From assembly GCA_029242325.1 (NCBI GenBank), contig JAQWUD010000030.1, positions 1-64,000 of the forward strand: a stretch of 64,000 bases of DNA. The letters run 5' to 3'. The notes under the pieces are model-generated. The model had not been told where the DNA came from and did not search any database. It saw only the letters and a program-made list of their open reading frames with translations. The stretch is from Luminiphilus sp. (GTDB taxonomy: Bacteria > Pseudomonadota > Gammaproteobacteria > Pseudomonadales > Halieaceae). Positions 51,957-59,705 of the stretch are shown here, piece after piece. Both the position numbers and the translations under genes were made by a program. Within the stretch, counting starts at the first letter, position 1; every line of letters starts with the position of its first letter.

Positions 51957-54211
51957 ACGCCTATCAGGAATTCAGGATCATTGGTTCGCGGCCCGTTCGC
52001 CCCGATGGGCTTGATAAAGTCACAGGTCGTGCGCGCTACGGTGCTGATCTTAGTATGCAGGGGCAGCTCTACGGCCACGCGGTGAGAAGCCCCCATGCTC
52101 ATGCGATTATTCAATCGATCGACTGCAGCAAGGCCCTCGCGATGGAGGGTGTGCTTGCGGTGATGACCGGCGATGACCTAGTTAAACCGGGCAACGAGAT
52201 GCTGGGCAGCGGCGAGGGCGCCATGGCGCTCAAGGACTTGGTGCCGATGGTGATGTCACAGGGCAAAGTGCTGTTTCACTCGCAAGCGGTGGCCGCGGTG
52301 GCGGCCACATCGCCCGAATTAGCGGCGGAAGCGGCGCGCGCGGTGGAGGTGACCTATGAGGTGCTGCCAGCTGTCACCAATGTGCACAAAGCTTTGGCTC
52401 CAGATGCGCCGGTTTTGCACCACGACCGTTTTCCGGATGATTACCCCGCGAAGCCCACGAACCTCGCGACGCACATCAGCCTGACCGTGGGTGAGCCTGA
52501 TGCCGCATTTGCGAGGGCGGATGTGATTGTCGAGCAGACTTATTCAGTGCCCATGTGCCATCAGGGTTATATCGAGCCCCACGCCTGCGTGGCGAGAGTC
52601 GACGCTGCGGGTCGGGTGGACCTGTGGTGCTGCACGCAAGGACACTTCGCGGCGAGGCACTTCACGTCCGCTGCTACGGGAATCGATCTCGGGAAAATTA
52701 CGGTCACAGCCTCGGAAATTGGCGGTGGTTTTGGTGGCAAGACCACGATCTATTTGGAGCCCCTTGCTGTGGTCCTAGCACAGAAAGCGGGCCGGCCGGT
52801 GAAGATGGTGATGGATCGGGGTGACGTATTCCGGGCGACGGGGGCCGCACCCGGGGCGGAAACTCGGGTTAAGCTGGGCGCCACCCGTGACGGCAAGTTG
52901 GTGGCCGCTGATGTGGATTGTCTGATGGACTCAGGGGCCTATAACGGTGGTCCAGCAGCTTTCCCTGTCTATATGGCAACCGCCTGCTACAAACTCACCG
53001 ATGCGCGGTCCACGGGCCGCTCAGTGTATACAAATAAACCCAAAATTCATGCGTACCGCGCACCGAGCATGCCCCAGGTGACCTTGGGTTTTGAGCTGGC
53101 GATCACCGAGCTCGCCGCCGAATTGGGTATTGACCCGATTGAGTTCAGACTGATAAATGCGGTGGAAGAGGGCGACGCCAACATGATGGGGGCGCCCTAC
53201 AATCGCATTGGTTTGAGAGAGTGCCTTGAGGTTGCGCGGAATCATGATCATTACAAGTCATCCCTGACTGATGGCGTTGGCCGCGGCGTGGCCATGGGCT
53301 ACTGGATTAACGCTGGCATGCAATCCAGTGCCATCCTCAATGTGAGTCCAGACGGTCATGTGGCCGTGCTCACGGGCAGTCCTGATATCGGTGGTTCTCG
53401 GGCCTCGATGGCGCTGATGGCGGCTGAAGTACTCGGCATCCCTTTTGATCATGTTCAACCTCAGGTCGTGGCTACCGACTCTGTCGGTCACACCGACGTG
53501 ACCGGTGGCAGCCGCACCACACTGGCCACCGGTCAGGCGGTCATTCAGGCAGCGGAACAGTGTGTGGCGGAAATGTGCCGACGCGCCGCAATAGAGTGGG
53601 GGGTGGAGCCTGGCGTGGTGGCATGGTCGCAGGGCGCTGCCCACCATGGTGACCAGACGCTGACCTTCGAAGAGCTGGCCTCAAGAGCGGGCACCATGGG
53701 CGGGCCATTGACCTTCTCGAGCTCGTTAAACTCGACCAGCGCGGCGCCGGCGTTTGGCGTGCACATTTGTGATGCTGAGGTCGATAAGGAAACGGGTCGC
53801 ACCACCATCACCCGCTACACCGCGATTCAGGATGCTGGGAAAGCTATCCACCCCGACTATGTTGAGGGTCAGATGCAGGGCGGTGCCGTGCAGGGCATTG
53901 GTTGGGCACTGAATGAGGAGTACCTCTACAACGAGAAAGGGGTGTTGGAAAATCCCGGATTCCTCGACTATCGCATCCCGGTGGCTTCCGATCTGCCCTT
54001 TATTGATGCGGTGATTGTGGAAGTGCCCAATCCGTTGCATCCCTTTGGGGTGAAAGGTGTAGGGGAGGTGCCTATCGTGCCGCCTATGCCGGCGATTGCG
54101 GAGGCGGTCTATCAGTCCACTGGCGTTCGCTTCAGGGATCTCCCCCTGAATCCACCCAAGATTGTCGCGGCGTTGACCGACAGCAGAGCGTTGTTGCCTG
54201 ATCCTCAGTGA
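51953..54211 (+). CDS. molybdenum hydroxylase large subunit (CoxL/XdhA-like)
   Basis: A 752-residue molybdopterin subunit from the ATG at 51953. It has VTGRARYGADLSMQGQLYGH at the start, MCHQGYIEPHACVARVD, ASEIGGGFGGKTTIYLEPLA (pterin loop), AYRAPSMPQVTLGFELAI, and GVGEVPIVPPMPAIAEAV with the catalytic glutamate. The form I CO-dehydrogenase loop with the selenylated/copper cysteine (VAYRCSF) is absent, so CO oxidation is not expected. It should hydroxylate an aldehyde, N-heterocycle or aromatic acyl substrate with water as oxygen source. The operon lacks the maturation gene (CoxF/XdhC type) in this window. Confidence 0.9.
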   Translation: MNAYQEFRIIGSRPVRPDGLDKVTGRARYGADLSMQGQLYGHAVRSPHAHAIIQSIDCSKALAMEGVLAVMTGDDLVKPGNEMLGSGEGAMALKDLVPMVMSQGKVLFHSQAVAAVAATSPELAAEAARAVEVTYEVLPAVTNVHKALAPDAPVLHHDRFPDDYPAKPTNLATHISLTVGEPDAAFARADVIVEQTYSVPMCHQGYIEPHACVARVDAAGRVDLWCCTQGHFAARHFTSAATGIDLGKITVTASEIGGGFGGKTTIYLEPLAVVLAQKAGRPVKMVMDRGDVFRATGAAPGAETRVKLGATRDGKLVAADVDCLMDSGAYNGGPAAFPVYMATACYKLTDARSTGRSVYTNKPKIHAYRAPSMPQVTLGFELAITELAAELGIDPIEFRLINAVEEGDANMMGAPYNRIGLRECLEVARNHDHYKSSLTDGVGRGVAMGYWINAGMQSSAILNVSPDGHVAVLTGSPDIGGSRASMALMAAEVLGIPFDHVQPQVVATDSVGHTDVTGGSRTTLATGQAVIQAAEQCVAEMCRRAAIEWGVEPGVVAWSQGAAHHGDQTLTFEELASRAGTMGGPLTFSSSLNSTSAAPAFGVHICDAEVDKETGRTTITRYTAIQDAGKAIHPDYVEGQMQGGAVQGIGWALNEEYLYNEKGVLENPGFLDYRIPVASDLPFIDAVIVEVPNPLHPFGVKGVGEVPIVPPMPAIAEAVYQSTGVRFRDLPLNPPKIVAALTDSRALLPDPQ

Positions 54212-54212
54212 C

Positions 54213-54860
54213 CTATTGGTCACTTTGAGACGGGGTCGCCGTGTTCAGGTCTTCTTCGACATAGCGAAGTACTGCCCCCAGGGCAATTTCTCTGGGGAAA
54301 TCGTTTTGGTTGGCAAAGAGTGCCTGCGACACTTCGTGCTGGCGGGCGATCGGCACCGACATGGCCCAGTGGTCGGCATTGAAAAAGCCGAGGACGGTCG
54401 AAGCGGGGATCACCTGATCATAGAAAACCACCTGAGCGTCATTGCGGGCATCCTTGAGTTCTCCGAGTTGCCGGTGAAAGCGCTGTAGCCCATTGGAGAT
54501 ATTGTCGGGGTTGGGGAAGGCGACCACCGAGTAGTAGCGGATATGCTCAGCAAACCACGCCTCTCGATTGGCGGGGCTGAGGGTTTCGAGGGCTGTGGAA
54601 TCTTTTTTCTCGCATTCCGCGCCGGGAATGTGAGTGAGCTCAGGATAACCAACGAGAAAAGCGAAAATATCGGGTAACCCCTTTGAGTATCCTACAAGAA
54701 TCAACGGCCGATTGTGATGGTCTGGTCCAAGGTTGGCGATATAGTCGGCAATGAGCGCGGCGTTAGTCTCTGAGCCCGCTATGCCCTCGACCTGAATAAA
54801 TCCTGTCTCATAGCCCAGCGTTGCTACGTGGTTGGGTGCTGAGTTGTCATGGCACAGCAA
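54213..54860 (-). CDS. alpha/beta-hydrolase-like protein, probably N-terminally truncated
   Basis: A 215-residue frame with no good start: it opens with TTG and has no ribosome-binding site. The order is ATLGYETGFIQVEGIAGSET, PLILVGYSKGLPDIFAFLVG (a G-x-S-x-G nucleophile elbow), and near the end FFNADHWAMSVPIARQHEVS with a candidate catalytic His. The upstream strand of the fold would be LLCHDNSAP. Another frame just upstream (LPLEQADVRSELKMLSRDGV) may be the lost N-terminus, which would mean a frameshift near 54855. It is convergent with the CoxL-like gene, with 1 base between the stop codons. Confidence 0.5.
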   Translation of the reverse strand: MLCHDNSAPNHVATLGYETGFIQVEGIAGSETNAALIADYIANLGPDHHNRPLILVGYSKGLPDIFAFLVGYPELTHIPGAECEKKDSTALETLSPANREAWFAEHIRYYSVVAFPNPDNISNGLQRFHRQLGELKDARNDAQVVFYDQVIPASTVLGFFNADHWAMSVPIARQHEVSQALFANQNDFPREIALGAVLRYVEEDLNTATPSQSDQ

Positions 54861-55000
54861 CCGTCACCGGTGACGCCATCCCGACTGAGCATTTTAAGCT
54901 CACTTCGGACATCAGCTTGCTCAAGGGGTAGGGGCTGTTGCCACACCGGCGCCTCACCTGGGTTAATCAACAAAAAAGTGAAAGGGGAAGAAGATGAAAA

Positions 55001-55424
55001 ATGGTTTTGGTTTGCTTGACGCTCGTGGCGCCATTGGCATTGGCTGATGGGCACGGCGGTTTGACACTCGAGAAACGGCAGCCCGATGCGAAAATGACGG
55101 TAACCTCAGCCAAGATCGGAGAGGAAGTCTCCGTGATCACGGCAGAAGGGGATATGGGTGAGTATGGAGGGGTCTGTGTCACCTACAATCTGGCGTACGA
55201 CGTTACTCGCACAGCGGGGCAGGTGTATGGTCAGGGTCGTGGATTCACTCAGGACGGCTTCGCTTCAGGTAAATTTACCGGTTACTGGCAAATGGCGGAT
55301 GGCGGATGGCGTGAACACGATGGGGAGTGTGGTGCAACTCTCAGACGGCACGCAGAATCTGGACATCATTACTTTTACGTCGCATACCAAAGAGTTGGTG
55401 GTTAGCGCATATATTCTCAAGTAA
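55001..55424 (+). pseudogene. small secreted protein gene broken by a 7-bp tandem duplication
   Basis: From the ATG at 55001 the frame encodes a signal peptide core (MVLVCLTLVAPLALA-DG) and a soluble part with GEEVSVITAEGDMGEYGGVC and VYGQGRGFTQDGFASG. At 55291-55308 the sequence GCGGATGGCGGATGGCG contains the 7-mer GCGGATG twice. Removing one copy restores TGYWQMADGVNTMGSVVQLS and a sensible end (NLDIITFTSHTKELVVSAYI then LK, TAA at 55422). A second lesion may be ATGAAAAATGG at 54994, where four instead of five A would give MKMVLVCL. No family recognised. GGGGAAGAAG precedes both starts, and a strong terminator follows. Confidence 0.6.
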
Positions 55425-55441
55425 CACATTGCTGCGACCAT

Positions 55442-55471
55442 AAAAAAACCCCGCCTTGGCGGGGTTTTTTT
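55442..55471. terminator. bidirectional intrinsic terminator
   Basis: AAAAAAACCCCGCC-TT-GGCGGGGTTTTTTT is a perfect stem with a G+C-rich core of 7 pairs flanked by A7 and T7; the symmetry extends through CCAT/ATGG (55438-55475). It can stop transcription from the secreted-protein gene (plus strand) and from the aldehyde dehydrogenase (minus strand). Confidence 0.95.
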
Positions 55472-55508
55472 ATGGTGATCACACCACGCGGTATGACCGG
55501 AAGTCCGC

Positions 55509-56966
55509 TCAGCTCTTGATCTGTGCCTTGATGTTCTTGTCGGTAGTTTTGCCGTATGGCGGCAGCAGCCCACCAAGCTTAGCGATGTCGAATTTCGTCG
55601 TTTGGCTGTAAACCGACTTTGCATGACTGAAAGTCTTGAAGCCTTCCACGCCATGATAAGAGCCCATGCCGGATGGGCCGACTCCACCAAAAGGCATGTC
55701 TTCTTGCATGATGTGGAAGATCACATCGTTGATGCAGACACCGCCAGAGGTGGTGCGATGCAGGAAAGTTTTTTCCTCGGCCTTGTCGACACCAAAATAG
55801 TATGCCGCCAGCGGGCGCGGGTTGCTGTTGATGTAATCAGTCGCCTCGCCGAAGTCTCTGTAGGTACGGACGGGTAGCAGCGGGCCGAAGATCTCTTCTT
55901 CCATACACAAAGCATCGGTGTCGGGTGACACGATGAGCGTGGGCGGTATTTTGTTCGTGCCGTTGCTGAAGTCTTCATTTGCCGGGTTGAGGGGAATGAT
56001 ACGGCACCCGCGCTGTTCGGCGTCTTCAAGGTACCCACTCAGGCGCTTGTGATGACGCTCATTGATGACGGCCGTGTATTGGTCGTTGTCGCGCAGGCTG
56101 GTGTACATCTTACTCACCGTTTTGATCGCGAGCGAAATGACTTCTTCGAGTTCTTCTTCCGGCACCAGTAGGTAGTCTGGGGCGAGACAGATCTGACCCG
56201 CGTTCAGCGTCTTGCCGACCATGATCCGCTGAATCGCCTGCTCCAGATTTGCGGAACGCGAGATCACGACCGGGGACTTGCCACCCAACTCCAGCGTGAC
56301 GGGCACCAGATTACGCGCCGCGGCGGTCAGAATATGTCGGGCGATATTGGTCGCGCCGGTGAAGATCATGTGATCAAAGGGCAGCGCTGAGAATGCCTGG
56401 CCCACTTCGGGGCCGCCCGAGAACGTGGTGACCTCGGTCGGATCGAAGGCCTCAGCAATGATTTCTTCAATGACTTTGGAAGTTTCTGGCGTGAACTCCG
56501 AAGGCTTGATCATGGCCCGGTTGCCCGCAGCAAGAATGCCTGCCAGCGGCTGGAACACCATCGCCACTGGGAAGTTCCAGGGCGCGACAATGCCCACTAC
56601 GCCTTTGGGCTGATACTGAATGTGTGAGCGTCCGCCGAGCAGACCCAGAGGGAAAGTGGAGGGGCGCTTCTCGTCCTTCATCCACTTATTCAGGTGCTTT
56701 CGGCAGTGCTTCATGGAGCCAATCGACGCTGCGACATCCGTCATGAGGTTGATCTGATCGGGTCGGCAGACAAAATCTTTGTTGATGGCTTCGCTGATAC
56801 GGTCAGCGTGGCGCACCAATACATCAATGGCACGATTGAGGCGATCAATTCGCGTCTCGGCTGATACAAAGCCTTCCTGCAGGTAGCTCTCGCGCTGCGC
56901 CTTCAGCGCATCTTGCATTTTAATCTCGACATCGGGGCTTACTACAACTTGTTGTGGCGCATTCAT
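55509..56966 (-). CDS. coniferyl-aldehyde-dehydrogenase-type aldehyde dehydrogenase
   Basis: A 485-residue member of the NAD(P)-dependent ALDH superfamily. Hallmarks: GIVAPWNFPVAMVFQPLAGI and MIKPSEFTP (cofactor), FTGATNIARHI, catalytic Glu in TLELGGKSPVVI, catalytic Cys in NAGQICLAPDYLLVP, and EEEIFGPLLPV. The NAGQICLAPDY version and the C-terminal PFGGVGPSGMGSYHGVEGF are characteristic of the coniferyl aldehyde (CalB)/membrane-associated fatty aldehyde group. It oxidises hydrophobic aldehydes to acids. Single gene with its own terminator at 55442. Confidence 0.9.
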   Translation of the reverse strand: MNAPQQVVVSPDVEIKMQDALKAQRESYLQEGFVSAETRIDRLNRAIDVLVRHADRISEAINKDFVCRPDQINLMTDVAASIGSMKHCRKHLNKWMKDEKRPSTFPLGLLGGRSHIQYQPKGVVGIVAPWNFPVAMVFQPLAGILAAGNRAMIKPSEFTPETSKVIEEIIAEAFDPTEVTTFSGGPEVGQAFSALPFDHMIFTGATNIARHILTAAARNLVPVTLELGGKSPVVISRSANLEQAIQRIMVGKTLNAGQICLAPDYLLVPEEELEEVISLAIKTVSKMYTSLRDNDQYTAVINERHHKRLSGYLEDAEQRGCRIIPLNPANEDFSNGTNKIPPTLIVSPDTDALCMEEEIFGPLLPVRTYRDFGEATDYINSNPRPLAAYYFGVDKAEEKTFLHRTTSGGVCINDVIFHIMQEDMPFGGVGPSGMGSYHGVEGFKTFSHAKSVYSQTTKFDIAKLGGLLPPYGKTTDKNIKAQIKS

Positions 56967-57162
56967 TATGCTTCTCCCTGTCTAAAGTGGGCACAGGAGT
57001 ATACACATCTGGCGCCGTAAAACCGATCACCTCCGCGCCCTCTCATGCCCCCTCCGCGCCCCTGAATTTATGCTCAGGCAGGTCAGCTTTCCCGCCCGGG
57101 TCTGGTGTGAGGCAATGCTATGCTGAGGGCGAGTGCGCACGACCCACCTGATGGAACATGCA

Positions 57163-57447
57163 ATGAAATGGTTGCGATTGTTGGCTTCATTATTGGCTGC
57201 CCCGTTGGTATACGGGCTCCTTTGCTTACCCCTTTTGGGCTGGTGGCGGGGGAGGGCAGTTGGCAGCGATTCTGCGCTGCGGCGGCTACGCTGGGCATGC
57301 TCGCGATTGGTGTCATGGTACAACGGCAATTTTGGCATGCGCTGCCGGTCTGGCATCACTGGGTGTTTTTCTTATTGATCCTTACGGCTATTCCGCTCGG
57401 GGGGGGGGCTGGACCGATGGCTGCAAGGCCGCAGGGCGAAAACGTGA
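57163..57447 (+). pseudogene. small two-helix membrane protein gene with two G-tract frameshifts
   Basis: The ATG at 57163 opens MKWLRLLASLLAAPLVYGLL plus CLPLLGWWRG, a plausible membrane helix. After GGCGGGGGAGG the protein-like sequence moves to another frame: GSWQRFCAAAATLGMLAIGV, then VWHHWVFFLLILTAIPLGG. After a run of ten G (57389-57398) a third frame gives LDRWLQGRRAKT and a TGA at 57445. One more G in the first tract and one fewer in the second would give one continuous frame of about 94 residues. So either the gene is broken, or it varies in phase, or the assembly miscounted G-runs. No family recognised. Confidence 0.5.
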
Positions 57448-57493
57448 GTGTGTTGGCCGCAGCGCCAAAATGATGTTGCTCGAAGATAGTCTG

Positions 57494-57832
57494 CTAACGG
57501 TTAGCCAGTGAGGCGATAACCGGTCGCCAGCCCAACTGAGCAGGCGCGATACGCGTCTTGTCCTCGCACACCGCGTGAGGGTGCCAGTTGCGTGGTACTC
57601 CTGCGCTTCCGCCCCAATAGTGAGTGAATCGCACCCCGTCGAGCTGTCGGAAGAGCGCTAATGCAATCCGCTCACGGCGGAACCTGATCATCTCGGAGTC
57701 GTGCAGCGTGTGCTGAGGCATACACCCCGGCAGATAATGGCCCCTCGCGCCGCCAAATCGGTCTCCAGCAGGGGCTCGTGGGGGGAGCGCACCAGCCCGT
57801 CCCACCATAATGATGGGCTGCGAGGGGGCAGC
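57494..57832 (-). pseudogene. remnant of a DAO-family FAD-dependent amine oxidoreductase
   Basis: One minus-strand frame shows the usual C-terminal part of glycine-oxidase/gamma-glutamylputrescine-oxidase-like proteins: HTLHDSEMIRFRRERIALAL, VRFTHYWGGSAGVPRNWHPH, then a break where WAGGYVGDG would be expected. A second frame just upstream carries an N-terminal piece, PSLWWDGLVRSPHEPLLETD. About 300 residues in between are missing. The two ends are thus joined by a large internal deletion plus a frame change. It lies directly after the Rieske gene on the same strand. Confidence 0.55.
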
Positions 57833-57838
57833 CCATCA
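57811..57838 (-). terminator. strong hairpin after the Rieske operon
   Basis: TGATGGGCTGC (57811-57821) pairs perfectly with GCAGCCCATCA (57828-57838) over 11 bases with a 6-base loop, about 70 bases beyond the Rieske stop codon on the minus strand. No T-run follows, so it may be a Rho-assisted end or an mRNA-protecting hairpin for the operon. Confidence 0.45.
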
Positions 57839-57905
57839 GGCTGGGCGTTACCCGCTTGCTGCAAGGATCAAAGCCGCGATCGCTGCCAGAGCGCTGGCTG
57901 GATGC

Positions 57906-59258
57906 TCAGGCATTGAGACGGCGCTCGAGCTCGACATGAAAATGTCGCAGGCGCTGTTCCTGTTCTCCCCACAGTTGCCCTTTAAAAGCTTTGCTGCGCA
58001 TCCCTTCCTGCACCGATGGCAGAAAGGCGGCGTCCTGGCTGAGCACCAGGCCAAGACCGGGGTCTTCGCTGATCAGGAAACTTTCGGTCTCCGGCCGCAC
58101 GGCACCGGTCACCTCGATCCCCGCCGGTAGGCCCATCCAGCCGGGTGGGCAGTAGTTGGGATCATCCACCGGGAACATCAGGGTCATCGTGTCATACCAG
58201 AAGCGCTCTGGATCGGTATCGTGGGGCATGAAGCGCATCAAAAAAATGGCTTCCGGGTGACAGCCAATCTGTACGTTAGGAAAAATCCCGGTCGCCCAAC
58301 TGTCTGATAGCTGCCCATCTGTAAAGCGTTCGTAACCTAAACCCAGTCGGTCGGAGCGTTCTCGCTTGGCCTGCTGAATAGCGGTTCTTACCTCGGCCGC
58401 TGTTCCACTGAAGCTCGCGGGGTCAACGCCAGACTCCTGGAGCATCCACTGCAGGCCTTCATTCACCGTGGTTTGGTCTGCTTGTCGAGGGCTTGGCTGA
58501 CCCAGTGGCACGATCATTCGGCTGGCACCGTTGGGATAGCAGTCGTATTGGACATTTGCGTCGCCCATTACGCCTCGGGTCTCGGGGTGCACGGCATGCA
58601 AGTGATAGCTCTCGTAAAAGGCTTCTACGCCCACCTTCCAGTTGGAGCCCCATTCGCTGCGCACGTGGCGCACCACACGCATCCGGTCGATCTGATAGTT
58701 TTCAAGATATCCTTCCGGTAGCCCCATGGCTTCTTTGAGGGAGGGTGGCTTGTCGGCCATGCTGATAAAAATGAGTCCGGCATGTTCCTCGCAGGCGACG
58801 GGAGTCAGGCCCGGTCGATGGCAGATCACGGCATCCTGAAAAGTCTCTTCATCGGTAATGGTGCGAAGCTCCCCGTTATTGCGGAAGCTCCAGCTGTGGA
58901 ATGGGCAGACGAACACTTTTTTGTTGCCACGCTCCTCAGTGAGGAGCCGAGCCCCGCGGTGGGGGCAGACGTTATAAAACGCCTGAATGCCGTTCTCTGT
59001 TTTGGTGACAATGATTGATTCGCGCCGCACCCGAAACAGGAAGTAGTCACCCAGATCTGTGAGGTCAGTGCTGACCCCCGCAATTAACCAGCTCTCCGTC
59101 CACAATTTGTGCCACTCGCGCTCCATCTGTTCCGTACTGAAGTAGCCCTCTTTTGCATAGATTTCAGCGCCATTATCGATAGCCGGTTGCTTGGCCTCGA
59201 GGCTTTCCGCTGGAGCGTCCGGATTGATTACGGCAACAGGGATCATCTGGCTGTTCAT
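57906..59258 (-). CDS. Rieske ring-hydroxylating oxygenase alpha subunit
   Basis: The ATG at 59258 has AGGAGAA at 8 bases; the track start adds 34 residues that overlap the intergenic region. The 450-residue protein has the Rieske cluster VCPHRGARLL ... VFVCPFHSWSFRNNG and the mononuclear iron site in GVEAFYESYHLHAVHPETRG. C-terminal blocks (GYERFTDGQLSDSWATGIFP, QIGCHPEAIFLMRFMPHDTD) fit aromatic or steroid ring dioxygenases. It inserts oxygen into a ring substrate using electrons from a reductase not encoded here. It is the last gene of the minus-strand catabolic operon; the NTF2-like protein at its head could act as a beta-type partner. Confidence 0.88.
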   Translation of the reverse strand: MNSQMIPVAVINPDAPAESLEAKQPAIDNGAEIYAKEGYFSTEQMEREWHKLWTESWLIAGVSTDLTDLGDYFLFRVRRESIIVTKTENGIQAFYNVCPHRGARLLTEERGNKKVFVCPFHSWSFRNNGELRTITDEETFQDAVICHRPGLTPVACEEHAGLIFISMADKPPSLKEAMGLPEGYLENYQIDRMRVVRHVRSEWGSNWKVGVEAFYESYHLHAVHPETRGVMGDANVQYDCYPNGASRMIVPLGQPSPRQADQTTVNEGLQWMLQESGVDPASFSGTAAEVRTAIQQAKRERSDRLGLGYERFTDGQLSDSWATGIFPNVQIGCHPEAIFLMRFMPHDTDPERFWYDTMTLMFPVDDPNYCPPGWMGLPAGIEVTGAVRPETESFLISEDPGLGLVLSQDAAFLPSVQEGMRSKAFKGQLWGEQEQRLRHFHVELERRLNA

Positions 59259-59286
59259 CGTCTTTTCTCCTGATTCAGGATTCCCA

Positions 59287-59703
59287 TCAGTCACCTTCGA
59301 CACGCGCTGCGGGTTGCAATCGGAATACGGGCAGTGTGATGTCTTCTGACCATGCTGCAAAGTCTACGGAGACCGGAAGCCCCACTGCCAGGGTGTCGGG
59401 GTCGACATCGATGATTTGACTCATCATTCTCGGGCCCTCTACGAGATCAATAAGAGCGATCACGTAGGGTGCCTCATAATCACTAGAGACACTCCGACGC
59501 ACCACGGTATAGCTGGCGATGGTCCCCAGCCCACTGGCAACCTGCCAGATAAGGTTTTCGCTGCTGCAATGGTCACAGAGGGTTCGAGGGTAAAACAGCA
59601 CATGCGCGCAGTGCTGGCAGTGCTGCAGCTGCAGTTCATGCCGGGCACACCCATCATAAAACGGCTTTTCGGTAGGTGTAGGTCGCGGGATTGGCTTGCC
59701 CAT
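59287..59703 (-). CDS. DUF35 OB-fold/zinc-ribbon protein, thiolase partner
   Basis: The ATG at 59703 has GGGAG at fitting distance and overlaps the end region of the thiolase gene. The 138-residue protein has the rubredoxin-like zinc ribbon CQHCAHVLFYPRTLCDHCSS and an OB-fold with GLGTIASYTVVRR and PYVIALIDLVEGPRMMSQII. DUF35 proteins act as obligate partners of SCP-x-like thiolases, for example the DUF35 part of ChsH2 with the aldolase Ltp2 in steroid side-chain breakdown. Gene order thiolase-DUF35 supports that here. Confidence 0.88.
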   Translation of the reverse strand: MGKPIPRPTPTEKPFYDGCARHELQLQHCQHCAHVLFYPRTLCDHCSSENLIWQVASGLGTIASYTVVRRSVSSDYEAPYVIALIDLVEGPRMMSQIIDVDPDTLAVGLPVSVDFAAWSEDITLPVFRLQPAARVEGD

Positions 59704-59705
59704 GG

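Noticed and set aside
51953-54211. Aerobic carbon monoxide dehydrogenase
   Set aside because: The large subunit lacks the form I active-site loop VAYRCSF; subunit order alone is not enough.
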